Origin: Pseudomonas sp. RIT-PI-r
GTDB lineage: Bacteria > Pseudomonadota > Gammaproteobacteria > Pseudomonadales > Pseudomonadaceae
Length of the DNA stretch: 64,000 bases
Assembly (NCBI RefSeq): GCF_001297015.1
Contig: NZ_LIGE01000036.1
Location: 186,001 to 250,000, forward strand
Direction of reading: 5' to 3'
Shown here in pieces: positions 45,204-53,289 of the stretch. The notes under the pieces were generated by a model. The model saw only the letters and a list, made by a program, of their open reading frames with translations, made no database searches and had not been told where the DNA came from. How positions within the stretch are numbered: position 1 is the stretch's first letter; each line of letters starts with the position of its first letter. The translations under genes and the position numbers were made by a program.

Positions 45204-45824
45204 TTAGCGAAGGGCCTTCCACGCGGCCACGTAGGCCTTGGCATTCACCGCCACTTGCTGCGGCGTCATGCCCGGTTTGAACAGGCCGGAACCGAGACCG
45301 AAACCTTTCACGCCAGCGTCGATAAACGCCTGCATGTTGTCCGGAGTTATGCCGCCGACCGGCGCCAGCACCGTCCCGGCCGGCAACACCGCGAGCCAGG
45401 CTTTGACGACGGCCGGGCCCATCTGCTCGGCCGGGAACAGCTTGAGAATGTCCGCGCCCTCCTCCAGCGCCGCGAACGCTTCCGTGGGCGTGGCGACACC
45501 CGGCGACAGAAACAGCCCCGCCGCTTTTGCCGCGCGCAAGACCTTGGCGTCGCTGTGCGGCATGACGATCACTTGGCCGCCGGCTTCCTTCACCAAACCG
45601 ACCTGTTCCGGCGTCAACACCGTGCCGGCACCGATCAGGCAATCGGCGGGCAAGGTATTGCGCAGGATGCGGATACTTTCGTACGGCGAAGGGGAATTGA
45701 GCGGTACTTCGATGACGCGAAATCCGGCTGTATAAAGGACTTCTCCGACAGCGGCGGCTTCCTGCGGATGCAGGCCACGCAGAATCGCGATCAGACCGTT
45801 TTGCGCCAATGCTTGCTTGAGCAT
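45204..45824 (-). CDS. dgoA: 2-dehydro-3-deoxy-6-phosphogalactonate aldolase
   Basis: DgoA (206 residues) splits KDPGal to pyruvate and glyceraldehyde-3-phosphate. It is a KDPG-aldolase-fold barrel with the Schiff-base lysine K128 in DILKLFPAE, and the preceding SPGVATPTEA and AGTVLTPEQV segments. In E. coli the equivalent gene is separate from dgoD, as here. It lies 19 bases from dgoK and 46 from dgoD. Confidence 0.94.
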   Translation of the reverse strand: MLKQALAQNGLIAILRGLHPQEAAAVGEVLYTAGFRVIEVPLNSPSPYESIRILRNTLPADCLIGAGTVLTPEQVGLVKEAGGQVIVMPHSDAKVLRAAKAAGLFLSPGVATPTEAFAALEEGADILKLFPAEQMGPAVVKAWLAVLPAGTVLAPVGGITPDNMQAFIDAGVKGFGLGSGLFKPGMTPQQVAVNAKAYVAAWKALR

Positions 45825-45843
45825 GTCAGGCCTCCAGTCAGGG

Positions 45844-46833
45844 TTAACGGGATGAGGAATCGATCAGTCCGGCGGCCAGCGCCAGTTGCCACAAACCACG
45901 CTCGGTGGCCTGTTCGGCCAGCGTTACGTTGGCGAAACCGCAGGCATCGAGCGCGCGGCTGTAGCGCGCACAGAGTTGCGCGTTACCGATGAGGATGATC
46001 GAAGGGAGATTCGGATTGTTGCGGCGACGCCGCTGAACCGTGGCCAGCGCCGCCAGTTCATGGCCGATCATCAGGCCGGACAGATAATCCGCCTGCGCGG
46101 TCGGGCTGAGTTCGCCGGTCAGACCCAGGGTACGGGCGCTGAACAACGTCGACAGCACGCCGAGTTCACCGTCCGCCGACTGCGCAACCTGCACGCCCCG
46201 GTCAAACGCCAGAGCATCGAACGCCGCGCCTTGCTTCAGGGTCCGGCCGAGAATGCTGTGCTCGCTGAGTACAGCGAACACTTCGCCAGTCATGAACGTG
46301 TCGAAATGAGTGATGCAGCCATCGACCACGTCGACCCATTTCGAGTGGCTGCCCGGCAGGCCGATCAACAGATCGGCACCCGCCTCAATCGGCAGATTCT
46401 GCAGCACACCGAGCACTTGGGTTTCTTCGCCACGCATCACATTCGGCAGACGCGAACGCTGAATCACACCCGGCACGATATGCACGAGAGTGCCGCGCAG
46501 ACTGACAACTGTTTGTAGGGAGTTTCCGAGATTGGCGACGTTCGCCGGCGTCTCGCAGTAGGCCGCTTCACGCCAGCCCTGTGCGCTGCCAACCATGCCG
46601 CAGGCAATCACCGGCAGATCCGGCTGCGCATCGAGCCAGTCGCCGCACGCCTCGTCAAAGGCCAATTCAAAACCATCGGTGCATTCGCGACCGTTGATGA
46701 TTCGCGGGGTCTTGGGCAATTGCATGATCCCGGACGACAGCGCGCGCTGCTCCAGCACCACACCGCCCGCCGCGAGTTTGTAAGCACGTAATGAGGTCGT
46801 CCCCCAGTCGAGCGCGATCAATTGCGCCAGCAT
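45844..46833 (-). CDS. dgoK: 2-dehydro-3-deoxygalactonokinase
   Basis: DgoK (329 residues) phosphorylates 2-dehydro-3-deoxygalactonate at C6. It is an ASKHA-type sugar kinase with the phosphate motif LDWGTTSLRAY near the N-terminus, GSHSKWVDV near residue 160, and SIILIGNAQLCARY late. The ATG at 46833 has AGGTG five bases upstream, and an A-rich Crc/Hfq-like motif lies just before that site. It is the first gene of dgoKAD, driven by the promoter at 46872-46901. Confidence 0.93.
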   Translation of the reverse strand: MLAQLIALDWGTTSLRAYKLAAGGVVLEQRALSSGIMQLPKTPRIINGRECTDGFELAFDEACGDWLDAQPDLPVIACGMVGSAQGWREAAYCETPANVANLGNSLQTVVSLRGTLVHIVPGVIQRSRLPNVMRGEETQVLGVLQNLPIEAGADLLIGLPGSHSKWVDVVDGCITHFDTFMTGEVFAVLSEHSILGRTLKQGAAFDALAFDRGVQVAQSADGELGVLSTLFSARTLGLTGELSPTAQADYLSGLMIGHELAALATVQRRRRNNPNLPSIILIGNAQLCARYSRALDACGFANVTLAEQATERGLWQLALAAGLIDSSSR

Positions 46834-46846
46834 CGCTTCACCTGTT

Positions 46847-46854
46847 TTGTTTTT
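46847..46854 (-). promoter_or_regulatory. Candidate Crc/Hfq catabolite-repression motif in the dgoK leader
   Basis: On the minus strand AAAAACAA fits AAnAAnAA, four bases before the AGGTG ribosome site. Hfq/Crc binding at such motifs blocks translation of sugar catabolic mRNAs in pseudomonads. A matching motif lies in the other leader at 63439-63446. Confidence 0.5.
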
Positions 46855-46871
46855 GGCAGTGAGTGCGACGG

Positions 46872-46901
46872 ACTATAGCCCTCCCGGAAGGGAAATCTCA
46901 A
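46872..46901 (-). promoter_or_regulatory. dgoK promoter
   Basis: On the minus strand TTGAGA (46896-46901) and TATAGT (46872-46877) are 18 bases apart. Identical hexamers and spacing precede the sugar dehydrogenase at 63480-63509. The leader to dgoK would be about 30 bases. Confidence 0.7.
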
Positions 46902-46930
46902 TATGTAATTTTACATCCCATATTATGGGA
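46895..46930. promoter_or_regulatory. Candidate operator upstream of dgoK
   Basis: This 36-base block is identical at 33 positions to 63503-63538. It contains TCCCATATTATGGGA (46916-46930), a near-perfect palindrome, next to ATGTAA-AA-TTACAT on the minus strand, and touches the -35. The centre of the first palindrome is the stop codon of the upstream lipoprotein gene. The adjacent IclR protein is the likely binder (inference). Confidence 0.6.
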
Positions 46931-47849
46931 CGGAATCAGTCCGTTTTGTCCAGCGCTGAACGACATCCAGATTGTTGTCGATCAGGATCCTCACTGTTTC
47001 GTACTCGCTGGATCCCACCTCATGTGTGCGGCCCTTGTCGTCAGTTACTCCGGGCTCCCGGCGTCCGTCAGCGCGAATAATGGTGTACGCCGCGAAGGGC
47101 GCCGGGTTTTCCTCTGAACCTGAAACAACCTTCAGCTTCGTGTTGTTCGGCGCAAACGAGGCCAGCATGCCGGTATAGGGCACGTCGCTACAGAGTCCGA
47201 GGCTGTCAATCTGGTCATAGCCGAGCGTCAGGTCATAGCGCCAGCGCACGATGCACACTGAGGCAAAAGGCAGCAACGACCTTGGTTGGTCGGGCTGTTT
47301 GAGCGAAATACGCGCGGGTGCCACGCGCGGATGTTCTATTGCGGCAATGAACCGCGACGTGGGCATGTACATGACTTTCGAGTAATACGCCACGAACGGG
47401 AACGCGGTGATCACCACCTTGCACGGAATGTATTCCTGCGGTTTGAGGATCTGCACCAACTCAACCGGTCGGATGTGGTTACGGCCGTCATTGACAGCGT
47501 GATTCTCGACACTGATATTCGCGAACATCTCATAGCGACGATCGCCTTCGATCACGCGCATGCCGCTGACGATTCCCGAGGCTTCCAGAACGATTTCATG
47601 TTCGATGGAAAAATCCGCATCGCCATTCAACGAGCAATGGATCCAGGTACCAATCTGCCCTCGTCGCCCATGATCCTCATACAGGTCAATGAGGTTTCGG
47701 TCTGAGGTGAAACGCAGGTCGTAAGAGGAAGATATCTCGTGATTGATCGAGACAAATTCAAGCCTGGCGGGTGGGACATTGAGGTGCAGGCAAGATGAAC
47801 ACAATAAAAAACCGGCAATCAATAAAACCTTGTAGATTTTTCGATTCAT
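46923..47849 (-). CDS. Putative lipoprotein immunity protein with PAAR-extension-like C-terminus
   Basis: I do not recognise a named family. The 308-residue product starts with a lipoprotein-type signal (GFLLCSSC). Its N-terminal 190 residues resemble the lipoprotein encoded by the next upstream gene (a W/V-x-C-x-L...D-x-D-F-S-I-x-H core, then Y-x-S/F-E/V-x-M-x-x-P-x-x-x-F near 155-170). Residues about 250-305 resemble the C-terminal extension of the PAAR protein (TIIRADG, GVTDDKGRTHEV). Position behind a lipase gene suggests a periplasmic immunity protein against a phospholipase effector. The start at 47849 is set by the signal peptide. Its stop lies inside the dgoK operator. Confidence 0.65.
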   Translation of the reverse strand: MNRKIYKVLLIAGFLLCSSCLHLNVPPARLEFVSINHEISSSYDLRFTSDRNLIDLYEDHGRRGQIGTWIHCSLNGDADFSIEHEIVLEASGIVSGMRVIEGDRRYEMFANISVENHAVNDGRNHIRPVELVQILKPQEYIPCKVVITAFPFVAYYSKVMYMPTSRFIAAIEHPRVAPARISLKQPDQPRSLLPFASVCIVRWRYDLTLGYDQIDSLGLCSDVPYTGMLASFAPNNTKLKVVSGSEENPAPFAAYTIIRADGRREPGVTDDKGRTHEVGSSEYETVRILIDNNLDVVQRWTKRTDSVP

Positions 47850-47982
47850 TAGCGGTGTTCCTCCTGAATCACACACGGTTGCAACTGTTGAAATGAATAT
47901 TCAAGATCACCCGCCGAATACAAAGTTTGATCCCGAAACAATAATTCGGCTTATTTATCCAAAGCACAAAACAACTGACTCA

Positions 47983-48483
47983 TCACTCCAAGCCATCGAT
48001 TTCTTTTAAAAAATCTTTGGAAGGAATACGCATAAATTCCGAAAAGTAGGTTTTATATTTTGTTGTATGCACTCTGAATGTACACACAACGAAATCATTC
48101 GCCATTAAAGCTCCGCGCAACCCATTACCATCAAGAATACGCTCCTTACCCTGCACTTCGCCGGTCTCTTTAAAAATAACTCTGGCGATATACTTTCCTT
48201 TCGACGGGTTTTCACTCACCTCAACGATACCGTTGCCGTAGAGCTTCTGATAATGGCCTATAGAAAAATCCAGATCAGCACCCAAGGTGCAAACCAGTTC
48301 CTCGCCAATTTTAGACTGGAACAACCCCAACAAATCGGTATGACTTGAGAAACCAATGAAGAACGAACTTCCACTCGAGCTAAGTGAAACCGCTCTGTAA
48401 TCAAGAGCGGCAATTGGCCTGCCATGATTCGAGGAACATGAGCAACAAAACAATAGGGCAAGCGTCAACAAAAATCTATTCAA
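47983..48483 (-). CDS. Putative lipoprotein immunity protein of the lipase
   Basis: This 166-residue product has a lipoprotein signal (ALLFCCSCS, with Cys at 13, 14 and 16). Its mature part shares the ADLDFSIGH and FSEFMRIPSKDF elements with the next gene, so the two are paralogues. It starts three bases after the lipase stop, the usual arrangement of an effector and its immunity gene. The gene is visibly AT-richer than its surroundings and uses rare A/T-ending codons, suggesting transfer. A function as a lipase inhibitor in the periplasm is inferred from position. Confidence 0.68.
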   Translation of the reverse strand: MNRFLLTLALLFCCSCSSNHGRPIAALDYRAVSLSSSGSSFFIGFSSHTDLLGLFQSKIGEELVCTLGADLDFSIGHYQKLYGNGIVEVSENPSKGKYIARVIFKETGEVQGKERILDGNGLRGALMANDFVVCTFRVHTTKYKTYFSEFMRIPSKDFLKEIDGLE

Positions 48484-48486
48484 AGT

Positions 48487-49233
48487 CTATTTCTCCCTTA
48501 GATAGCCAAGTATAGAGTCTGCCAACAGCTGGCGAGCGGACTTACCCCCATCCAGTTTTTTATCGAACATGACATCCGCATCTGCGTGATTGACATCAAC
48601 TCGGCCACTGACATCAGGACCTGAAGTTATTTCCCATTGCTCACCAAAGTCCGCGACAGTATCAGATATGTCTCGATTCTTGATTTTATCCGCACGGATA
48701 TTTACCCAGAACCCCGCCTTTGGTTCAGGTTTTCGCCTATAAATGGTTGAAATACCATATACGATCTTTCCCTGCCCCACGGGATCTATCGTTATCAGCA
48801 TTTTGACCTTATAACCCTTATCGGTCAAAACACTGGAGAGGTGTGCGCCGTTCCAACCGCCCAAACTGTGTCCTATGATATAAACAGGCGTGGATTTTTC
48901 AGGAACTTCAACCAATACATTTTTGGCCAGGTCCTCATCGGTCAGGAATTTATTATAAGCCAGTGCTTTCATGTCGCACTTCGACAAATAGCACAGCGCT
49001 GCAGCATCAGCCTCTACTTTAGTTCGAACATGACTCACGTTCCAGTTCGGCCCACTGAGGTAGTAACTTTCCTGGTCTCCCGCACCACCGACAAACAAAA
49101 TGAAGACTTTCTTCATGCTGATCGCAATGATTTTGGCGCACTTATCTTCTGGCTTGGTTAATTCAACGCTCCCCGCGTCTCTTTTAGCCAAAGGTTCCAG
49201 GCTCGCCGCATTCTCTCCTGCCATATCAGTCAC
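48487..49233 (-). CDS. Small GxSxG lipase, candidate type VI secretion effector (Tle-like)
   Basis: The 248-residue alpha/beta hydrolase has the lipase motif GHS123LGGWN, an Asp at 150 in the ITIDPVGQG strand, and a probable catalytic His at 216 in DVNHADADV, completing a Ser-Asp-His triad. The FILFVGGAGDQESYYLSGP start resembles the small Tle-type lipases linked to VgrG/PAAR genes. There is no signal peptide, as expected for a T6SS cargo. The GTG at 49233 overlaps the PAAR stop (GTGA); the ATG at 49224 is an alternative start. It would attack phospholipids in rival cells. Substrate and secretion are inferred from context. Confidence 0.78.
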   Translation of the reverse strand: MTDMAGENAASLEPLAKRDAGSVELTKPEDKCAKIIAISMKKVFILFVGGAGDQESYYLSGPNWNVSHVRTKVEADAAALCYLSKCDMKALAYNKFLTDEDLAKNVLVEVPEKSTPVYIIGHSLGGWNGAHLSSVLTDKGYKVKMLITIDPVGQGKIVYGISTIYRRKPEPKAGFWVNIRADKIKNRDISDTVADFGEQWEITSGPDVSGRVDVNHADADVMFDKKLDGGKSARQLLADSILGYLREK

Positions 49234-49724
49234 TCAACAAATAATTTAATAGTTTCAGGTAAATGCGAGCTGACGGTATGGGTAAATCCCGACGCATCGG
49301 TAACGCCATGTTCTTCACTGCCGTTACCGCGCTGAATCGTGTAGGGGTGATAAGGCACAGGCTCTCCAGTTGCCTCATTCACTACTTGCAACCTGTCCGT
49401 AAAATGCACCGGCATCGGCAACAACCCGCTAAACGCCGCCCCTCCACCACTCTGGCCAATGATCACCGTCCCCGAACCACCCACCACGACATTGCCGTGG
49501 CCGCCGGTGCTGTCGAGCGTCGCGGCATTCAAGCCGTTGATGAAAACGGTGCCGGAAACGGCTCCGGTAATCGGGCTGCCACACGCCGATTTATCGGTCA
49601 TGCGCGCAGCGGCGAGGCCGTCGAAAAAGACGTCGGGCGAGCCGGAAACAATCGGGTTGGTGCCATGCCCTGGCAGTGGGCAGGCGGTCGGGTCGGTGAC
49701 GCGTGCAGCGGGTTTACCACTCAA
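49230..49724 (-). CDS. PAAR-domain T6SS tip protein with C-terminal extension
   Basis: This 164-residue protein opens with a PAAR domain (about 1-95): SGKPAARVTDPTACPLPGHG, then GLAAARMTDKSACG and GHGNVVVGGSGTVIIG. PAAR proteins sharpen the VgrG spike and carry effectors. A C-terminal extension (about 105-164) with the pattern TIQRGNG and GVTDASGFTHTV may dock the lipase. The start is a TTG at 49724: AAGGAG lies seven bases upstream, and the codon overlaps the TGA of the previous gene. A longer open frame upstream is not protein-like before SGKPAARVTD. Confidence 0.85.
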   Translation of the reverse strand: MSGKPAARVTDPTACPLPGHGTNPIVSGSPDVFFDGLAAARMTDKSACGSPITGAVSGTVFINGLNAATLDSTGGHGNVVVGGSGTVIIGQSGGGAAFSGLLPMPVHFTDRLQVVNEATGEPVPYHPYTIQRGNGSEEHGVTDASGFTHTVSSHLPETIKLFVE

Positions 49725-50383
49725 TTCAAAGCTCCTTGCTTCAGGGGTTCCGGGTGCGGCTGATGAATATCGATGTCGGTCGCGGCGAAGCGCCAGCGGT
49801 TGTCGACGGGGTCGAACAGGACGTGGCAATGCTCACGGCTGTCGGGTGATGCGGCGGTTTGCAGGTGTCGCCAGGCTTCGTCGGTTTGCCAGGCCAGTTC
49901 AGCCGGCGAGGCGTCGTCGAGTTCGTTGAGCCAGGCGTTGTAGTTGCGCAGGTGATTACGCTCATAAGTCGATTGCAGCAGTTCGGCCATTTGTGCGCCG
50001 AGGTCGAGATGATGCTGGGCCGTCCACTGGCCGATCTCGGAATAGACGTACCAGCCCATCGGCATCAACCCGCCGTCCTTGAGCAGCGAATACCCGGCAG
50101 GGGAGACAAAACCGCAACAGACGTGCAGTGTCAGCCAGCCTTGATGGGCATCGATAAACGCCGTCGGATCGAAGGTGCGCAGCGCTATCACGCGGTAATC
50201 GGCGAGCCCGGCACTGCGCGTCATCAACTCGGCATCAAGGCGTGACACGAACGCACGAATGGCAGTGCCGCCCGTGCTGTTCGTCGTACAGAGAATGTCG
50301 ACCGGTTGGCGCTGGGGGTTGTCGCTCGAGCCTGAGTTTTTCACCAGGCCATACAGACGCATTGTCGCCCGTAGTCCGCTCAT
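49721..50383 (-). CDS. Unrecognised protein encoded before PAAR, candidate effector adaptor
   Basis: I do not recognise a family; I looked for DUF4123, DUF1795 (Eag) and DUF2169 adaptor features and found none clearly. The 220-residue soluble product has no signal peptide or membrane helix. Visible elements are an N-terminal beta-rich part (about 8-75), GFVSPAGYSLLKDGGLMPM (about 108-126), and a Trp/Tyr-rich helical region (about 127-185). The first ATG is at 50383; MRLYG at 50362 is an alternative start. Its TGA overlaps the TTG of the PAAR gene, so the products are probably coupled, as for a chaperone or adaptor with its spike. Confidence 0.6.
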   Translation of the reverse strand: MSGLRATMRLYGLVKNSGSSDNPQRQPVDILCTTNSTGGTAIRAFVSRLDAELMTRSAGLADYRVIALRTFDPTAFIDAHQGWLTLHVCCGFVSPAGYSLLKDGGLMPMGWYVYSEIGQWTAQHHLDLGAQMAELLQSTYERNHLRNYNAWLNELDDASPAELAWQTDEAWRHLQTAASPDSREHCHVLFDPVDNRWRFAATDIDIHQPHPEPLKQGALN

Positions 50384-50542
50384 CGCCGGTCACTCGTTGA
50401 CGCAGCGAAGGCTCCACGGGCGTGGAGAAGTTGTGCCAGAGGCATTGCAGGTGTCGTCCGTGAGCGCGCAAAAATGGCGCGTAGAATGCCGGACTAGAGC
50501 GCTGGCGACAATCGAATTAGTACTGGATTGCCATCATTGTTT

Positions 50543-51022
50543 TCAGCCCTCGGCAAACTCGCGCAGGACCTGGCCATCCATACGGTAGCGCACCCACTCT
50601 TCCTGCGGTTGCGCGCCGAGGGATTTGTAGAATTCGATGGCCGGCGTGTTCCAGTCGAGCACGCTCCATTCGAAGCGGCCGCAGTCGTTGTCGCAGGCGA
50701 TTTTCGCCAAGTGCCGCAGCAAGGTTTTGCCGGCGCCGCCGCCACGTTGTTCGGGGGTGATGTAGAGGTCTTCGAGATACAGGCAGTTGCTGCCGAGCCA
50801 GGTCGAGTAGCTGAAGAAGAACACCGCGAAACCGATGGGCAGACCATCGCGCAGGCAGATCAAACCGTGGGCGGTGGCGCCTTCGCCGAACAGGCTGCGT
50901 TCGATGTCGGCAACGCTGGCGATGACTTCGTGGCGGGCCTTTTCGAAATCGGCGAGTTCAGTGATGAAGGCGAGGGTTTGCGGGGCATCGCTGGGGGTCG
51001 CCGGGCGGGTTTCGATCGTCAT
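50543..51022 (-). CDS. GNAT family N-acetyltransferase
   Basis: The 159-residue protein has the GNAT core: LEDLYITPEQRGGGAGKTLL with the acetyl-CoA loop RGGGAG near residues 95-100, followed by the WNTPAIEFYKSLGA strand-helix. The pattern is that of the diamine/aminoglycoside-type N-acetyltransferase subgroup, but the substrate is unknown. AAGG lies seven bases before the ATG. It lies just outside the T6SS island with normal codon use. Confidence 0.88.
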   Translation of the reverse strand: MTIETRPATPSDAPQTLAFITELADFEKARHEVIASVADIERSLFGEGATAHGLICLRDGLPIGFAVFFFSYSTWLGSNCLYLEDLYITPEQRGGGAGKTLLRHLAKIACDNDCGRFEWSVLDWNTPAIEFYKSLGAQPQEEWVRYRMDGQVLREFAEG

Positions 51023-51131
51023 TGACGGGCCTTGTCGGAAAAGGGAAACGCCATACTAAGGCGGTAAGCGGCGCTCGTCACATGGCAAAACACACACTAC
51101 CCTGCGCAATGTTGCAAACACTGCAGTTACC

Positions 51132-51219
51132 TGTGGGAGCGAGCCTGCTCGCGAATGCGGACTGTCAGTGACATTGCGGTGAATGATACTGCCTCTTCGC
51201 GAGCAGGCTCGCTCCCACA
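51132..51219. repeat. Intergenic hairpin repeat (GGGAGCGAGCCTGCTCGCGAA type)
   Basis: Arms of 24 bases (51132-51155, 51196-51219) are exactly complementary around a 40-base loop. It lies between the divergent GNAT and HD genes. A single half copy is at 54071-54094. Confidence 0.88.
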
Positions 51220-51247
51220 AGAACTGGGACAATCTGAAAGGATGCTT

Positions 51248-51901
51248 ATGAACCTTGAGCTTTTTACACCCGTGGAGGCACTGGCAGCAGAGTTGCTGCC
51301 CCACGCTCTGGAACCGTCCGACGACGGCGCCCACGACCTCGCGCACCTTCAGCGGGTCTGGCACAACGTGCGTACGCTGCATACAGAAGAAGGCGGTGAT
51401 CTGGAGGTTCTGCTCGCTGCGGTGCTCCTGCACGATTGCGTGGCTGTCGAGAAAAACTCGCCACTGCGCGCGCAAGCCTCGCGTCTGGCGGCAGAAAAGG
51501 CTTCATCGGTGCTCGCCGATCTGAACTGGCCCGAAGAAAAAATCACGGCCGTCGCCCACGCCATCGAAGCCCACAGTTTCTCCGCCAACATCACCCCGCT
51601 CACCCTCGAAGCCAAGATCGTCCAGGACGCCGACCGCCTCGACTCACTCGGCATGCTCGGCGTCGCCCGTACGTTCTATATCGCCGGGCGCATGGGCTCG
51701 GCGTTGTACGACCCGCAGGATCCCGAAGCGAAACAGCGCGACTACGACGACAAACGTTTTTGCCTCGATCACTTCCAGACCAAGCTGCTGCACCTCGCCG
51801 ACGGTTTCCAGACAGACGCTGGCCGGCGTCTGGCGCAGGTCCGTCATCAACGCCTGAAAGGTTTCATGGAACAATTCAAGGAAGAGATCGGCATCGCCTG
51901 A
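51248..51901 (+). CDS. HD-domain phosphohydrolase
   Basis: The 217-residue protein carries the metal-dependent HD motifs in order: a first His in GAHDLAHLQRVWHN (near 33), LLHDCVAVEK (near 65) and a distal Asp in VQDADRLDSLG (near 130). It belongs to the YedJ/YpgQ-like group, whose members can hydrolyse nucleotides; the substrate here is unknown. The ATG at 51248 is six bases after AAAGG; the ATG two codons earlier would abut it. Confidence 0.87.
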   Translation: MNLELFTPVEALAAELLPHALEPSDDGAHDLAHLQRVWHNVRTLHTEEGGDLEVLLAAVLLHDCVAVEKNSPLRAQASRLAAEKASSVLADLNWPEEKITAVAHAIEAHSFSANITPLTLEAKIVQDADRLDSLGMLGVARTFYIAGRMGSALYDPQDPEAKQRDYDDKRFCLDHFQTKLLHLADGFQTDAGRRLAQVRHQRLKGFMEQFKEEIGIA

Positions 51902-52010
51902 GGGTTACTCCGGCGCGCAGCGATCCTGACTTCGCCAACCTCAGACCTAATCCGCCGGCCCGCCGTGTTAAACAGATGACGCTGAATTTTTCCGGTCAAG
52001 GAACCGCGTC

Positions 52011-53264
52011 ATGTCGCAAGCAACACCCACGGTATCGAGCAAGCTGTTCGGCCTGTTCTGCCTCGCCAGTTATCTGTTGTCGCTGTCGTATGGTTCGACG
52101 TTTTTGCTGTCGCTGCTGATCGGTTCGCGCGGTGGCAATGAACACGATGCCGGCAGTGTGATTTCGGCGGCGATGGTCAGTACGTTTGTCGCGGTGCTGG
52201 TGTCCGGGCATTTGTCGGACTGGCTCGGGGCGGCGCGTTCGATTGCGCTGTTCGGGTTGTTGCTGGTGACGGCGAGCCTGGGTTTTGCGCTGACGCCGGG
52301 GTTCGGTCATTTACTGCTGTTTTTCGGTTTGTTGTTGGGATTGGGCTGGGGCGTTTTTTACACCTTGGGGCCGATTATCGTTGCCAGTCTGGTGACGCCG
52401 GCGCAGCGGGCCAAATATTTCGCCTTGCTGTCCGGCAGCATGATGACCGGCATCGGCAGCGGGCCATTACTGGGTCGTGCGGCGAGTGCATTGGGGTTGC
52501 CGGTGACCTCGGCATTTTATCTGGCGGCGCTGGCAAGCCTGATCGGGGTGCTGCTGTTCTGGCAGCTTGGCGCAAAACTGAAAAGTACCCAAGCCACAAC
52601 CGCTGCAAGAATCACCTGGCAGACGACCACTCAAGTGCTCGGTTCACGCGCCCTGTTTCCGATCATCATGGTCGGTCTCGGCGGCTGCGTATTCGGTGGC
52701 CTGTCGAGTTTTCAGACAAGTTATGCCGCCGCCCTTTCGCTGGATTATTCGTTGTTCTTTCTCGGCTTCATGAGTGCCGCGATCAGCAGTCGGATGCTGA
52801 TCTCGGGATATGTCGTCAAGCGTGATCCATTACGCGCATCGTGCCTGCTGTCGGGACTGATGCTGGGTTCGATTGTGCTGTTCGCGTTCGGTGTGCACAG
52901 CGGATTCAGCTATCTGTTGGCGGCGCTGATGCTCGGCGTCGGTTATGGCCTGACGTATTCGGTAATCAATGGCCTCGCCGCCAACGAAGCACCGGCCGGC
53001 ACCACATCGCAGGCGTTGTTGCTGTTCAGTCTTTCGTACTTCATCGGTGTATTTGGTTTCCCGCTATTGGCCGGGAAAATCATCGTCGAGCACGGCATGA
53101 GCACGCTGCTTTTGACGGTATTGCTCGTCGCGTTGGCCAACTGGCTGATCACCCTTGGTCGCTTGCTCTGGCGCCGAATCAACGCCAAAACCGCAGCGAC
53201 GATCCAGACCGTTCGTCGTTCATCAGGCACCAATCCAATCCGAGGGCAGACCAACGACAGGTAA
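52011..53264 (+). CDS. MFS transporter
   Basis: The 417-residue protein has about twelve membrane helices and the MFS loop GHLSDWLGAAR between helices 2 and 3. There are no catabolic genes beside it and no marker for a substrate class. The helix-rich sequence is normal in length. AAGGA is found eight bases before the ATG. It could belong to the efflux or uptake groups. Confidence 0.87.
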   Translation: MSQATPTVSSKLFGLFCLASYLLSLSYGSTFLLSLLIGSRGGNEHDAGSVISAAMVSTFVAVLVSGHLSDWLGAARSIALFGLLLVTASLGFALTPGFGHLLLFFGLLLGLGWGVFYTLGPIIVASLVTPAQRAKYFALLSGSMMTGIGSGPLLGRAASALGLPVTSAFYLAALASLIGVLLFWQLGAKLKSTQATTAARITWQTTTQVLGSRALFPIIMVGLGGCVFGGLSSFQTSYAAALSLDYSLFFLGFMSAAISSRMLISGYVVKRDPLRASCLLSGLMLGSIVLFAFGVHSGFSYLLAALMLGVGYGLTYSVINGLAANEAPAGTTSQALLLFSLSYFIGVFGFPLLAGKIIVEHGMSTLLLTVLLVALANWLITLGRLLWRRINAKTAATIQTVRRSSGTNPIRGQTNDR

Positions 53265-53289
53265 GGATTCCAATCACTGGAGAAGCCCT

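Noticed and set aside
49725..49829. Longer N-terminus for the PAAR protein
   Set aside because: The extra residues lie in the frame of the upstream gene's end and lack PAAR features, whereas the TTG at 49724 has a proper ribosome site.
49721..50383. DUF4123-type T6SS adaptor
   Set aside because: Position fits but I could not find the family pattern, so I left it unnamed.
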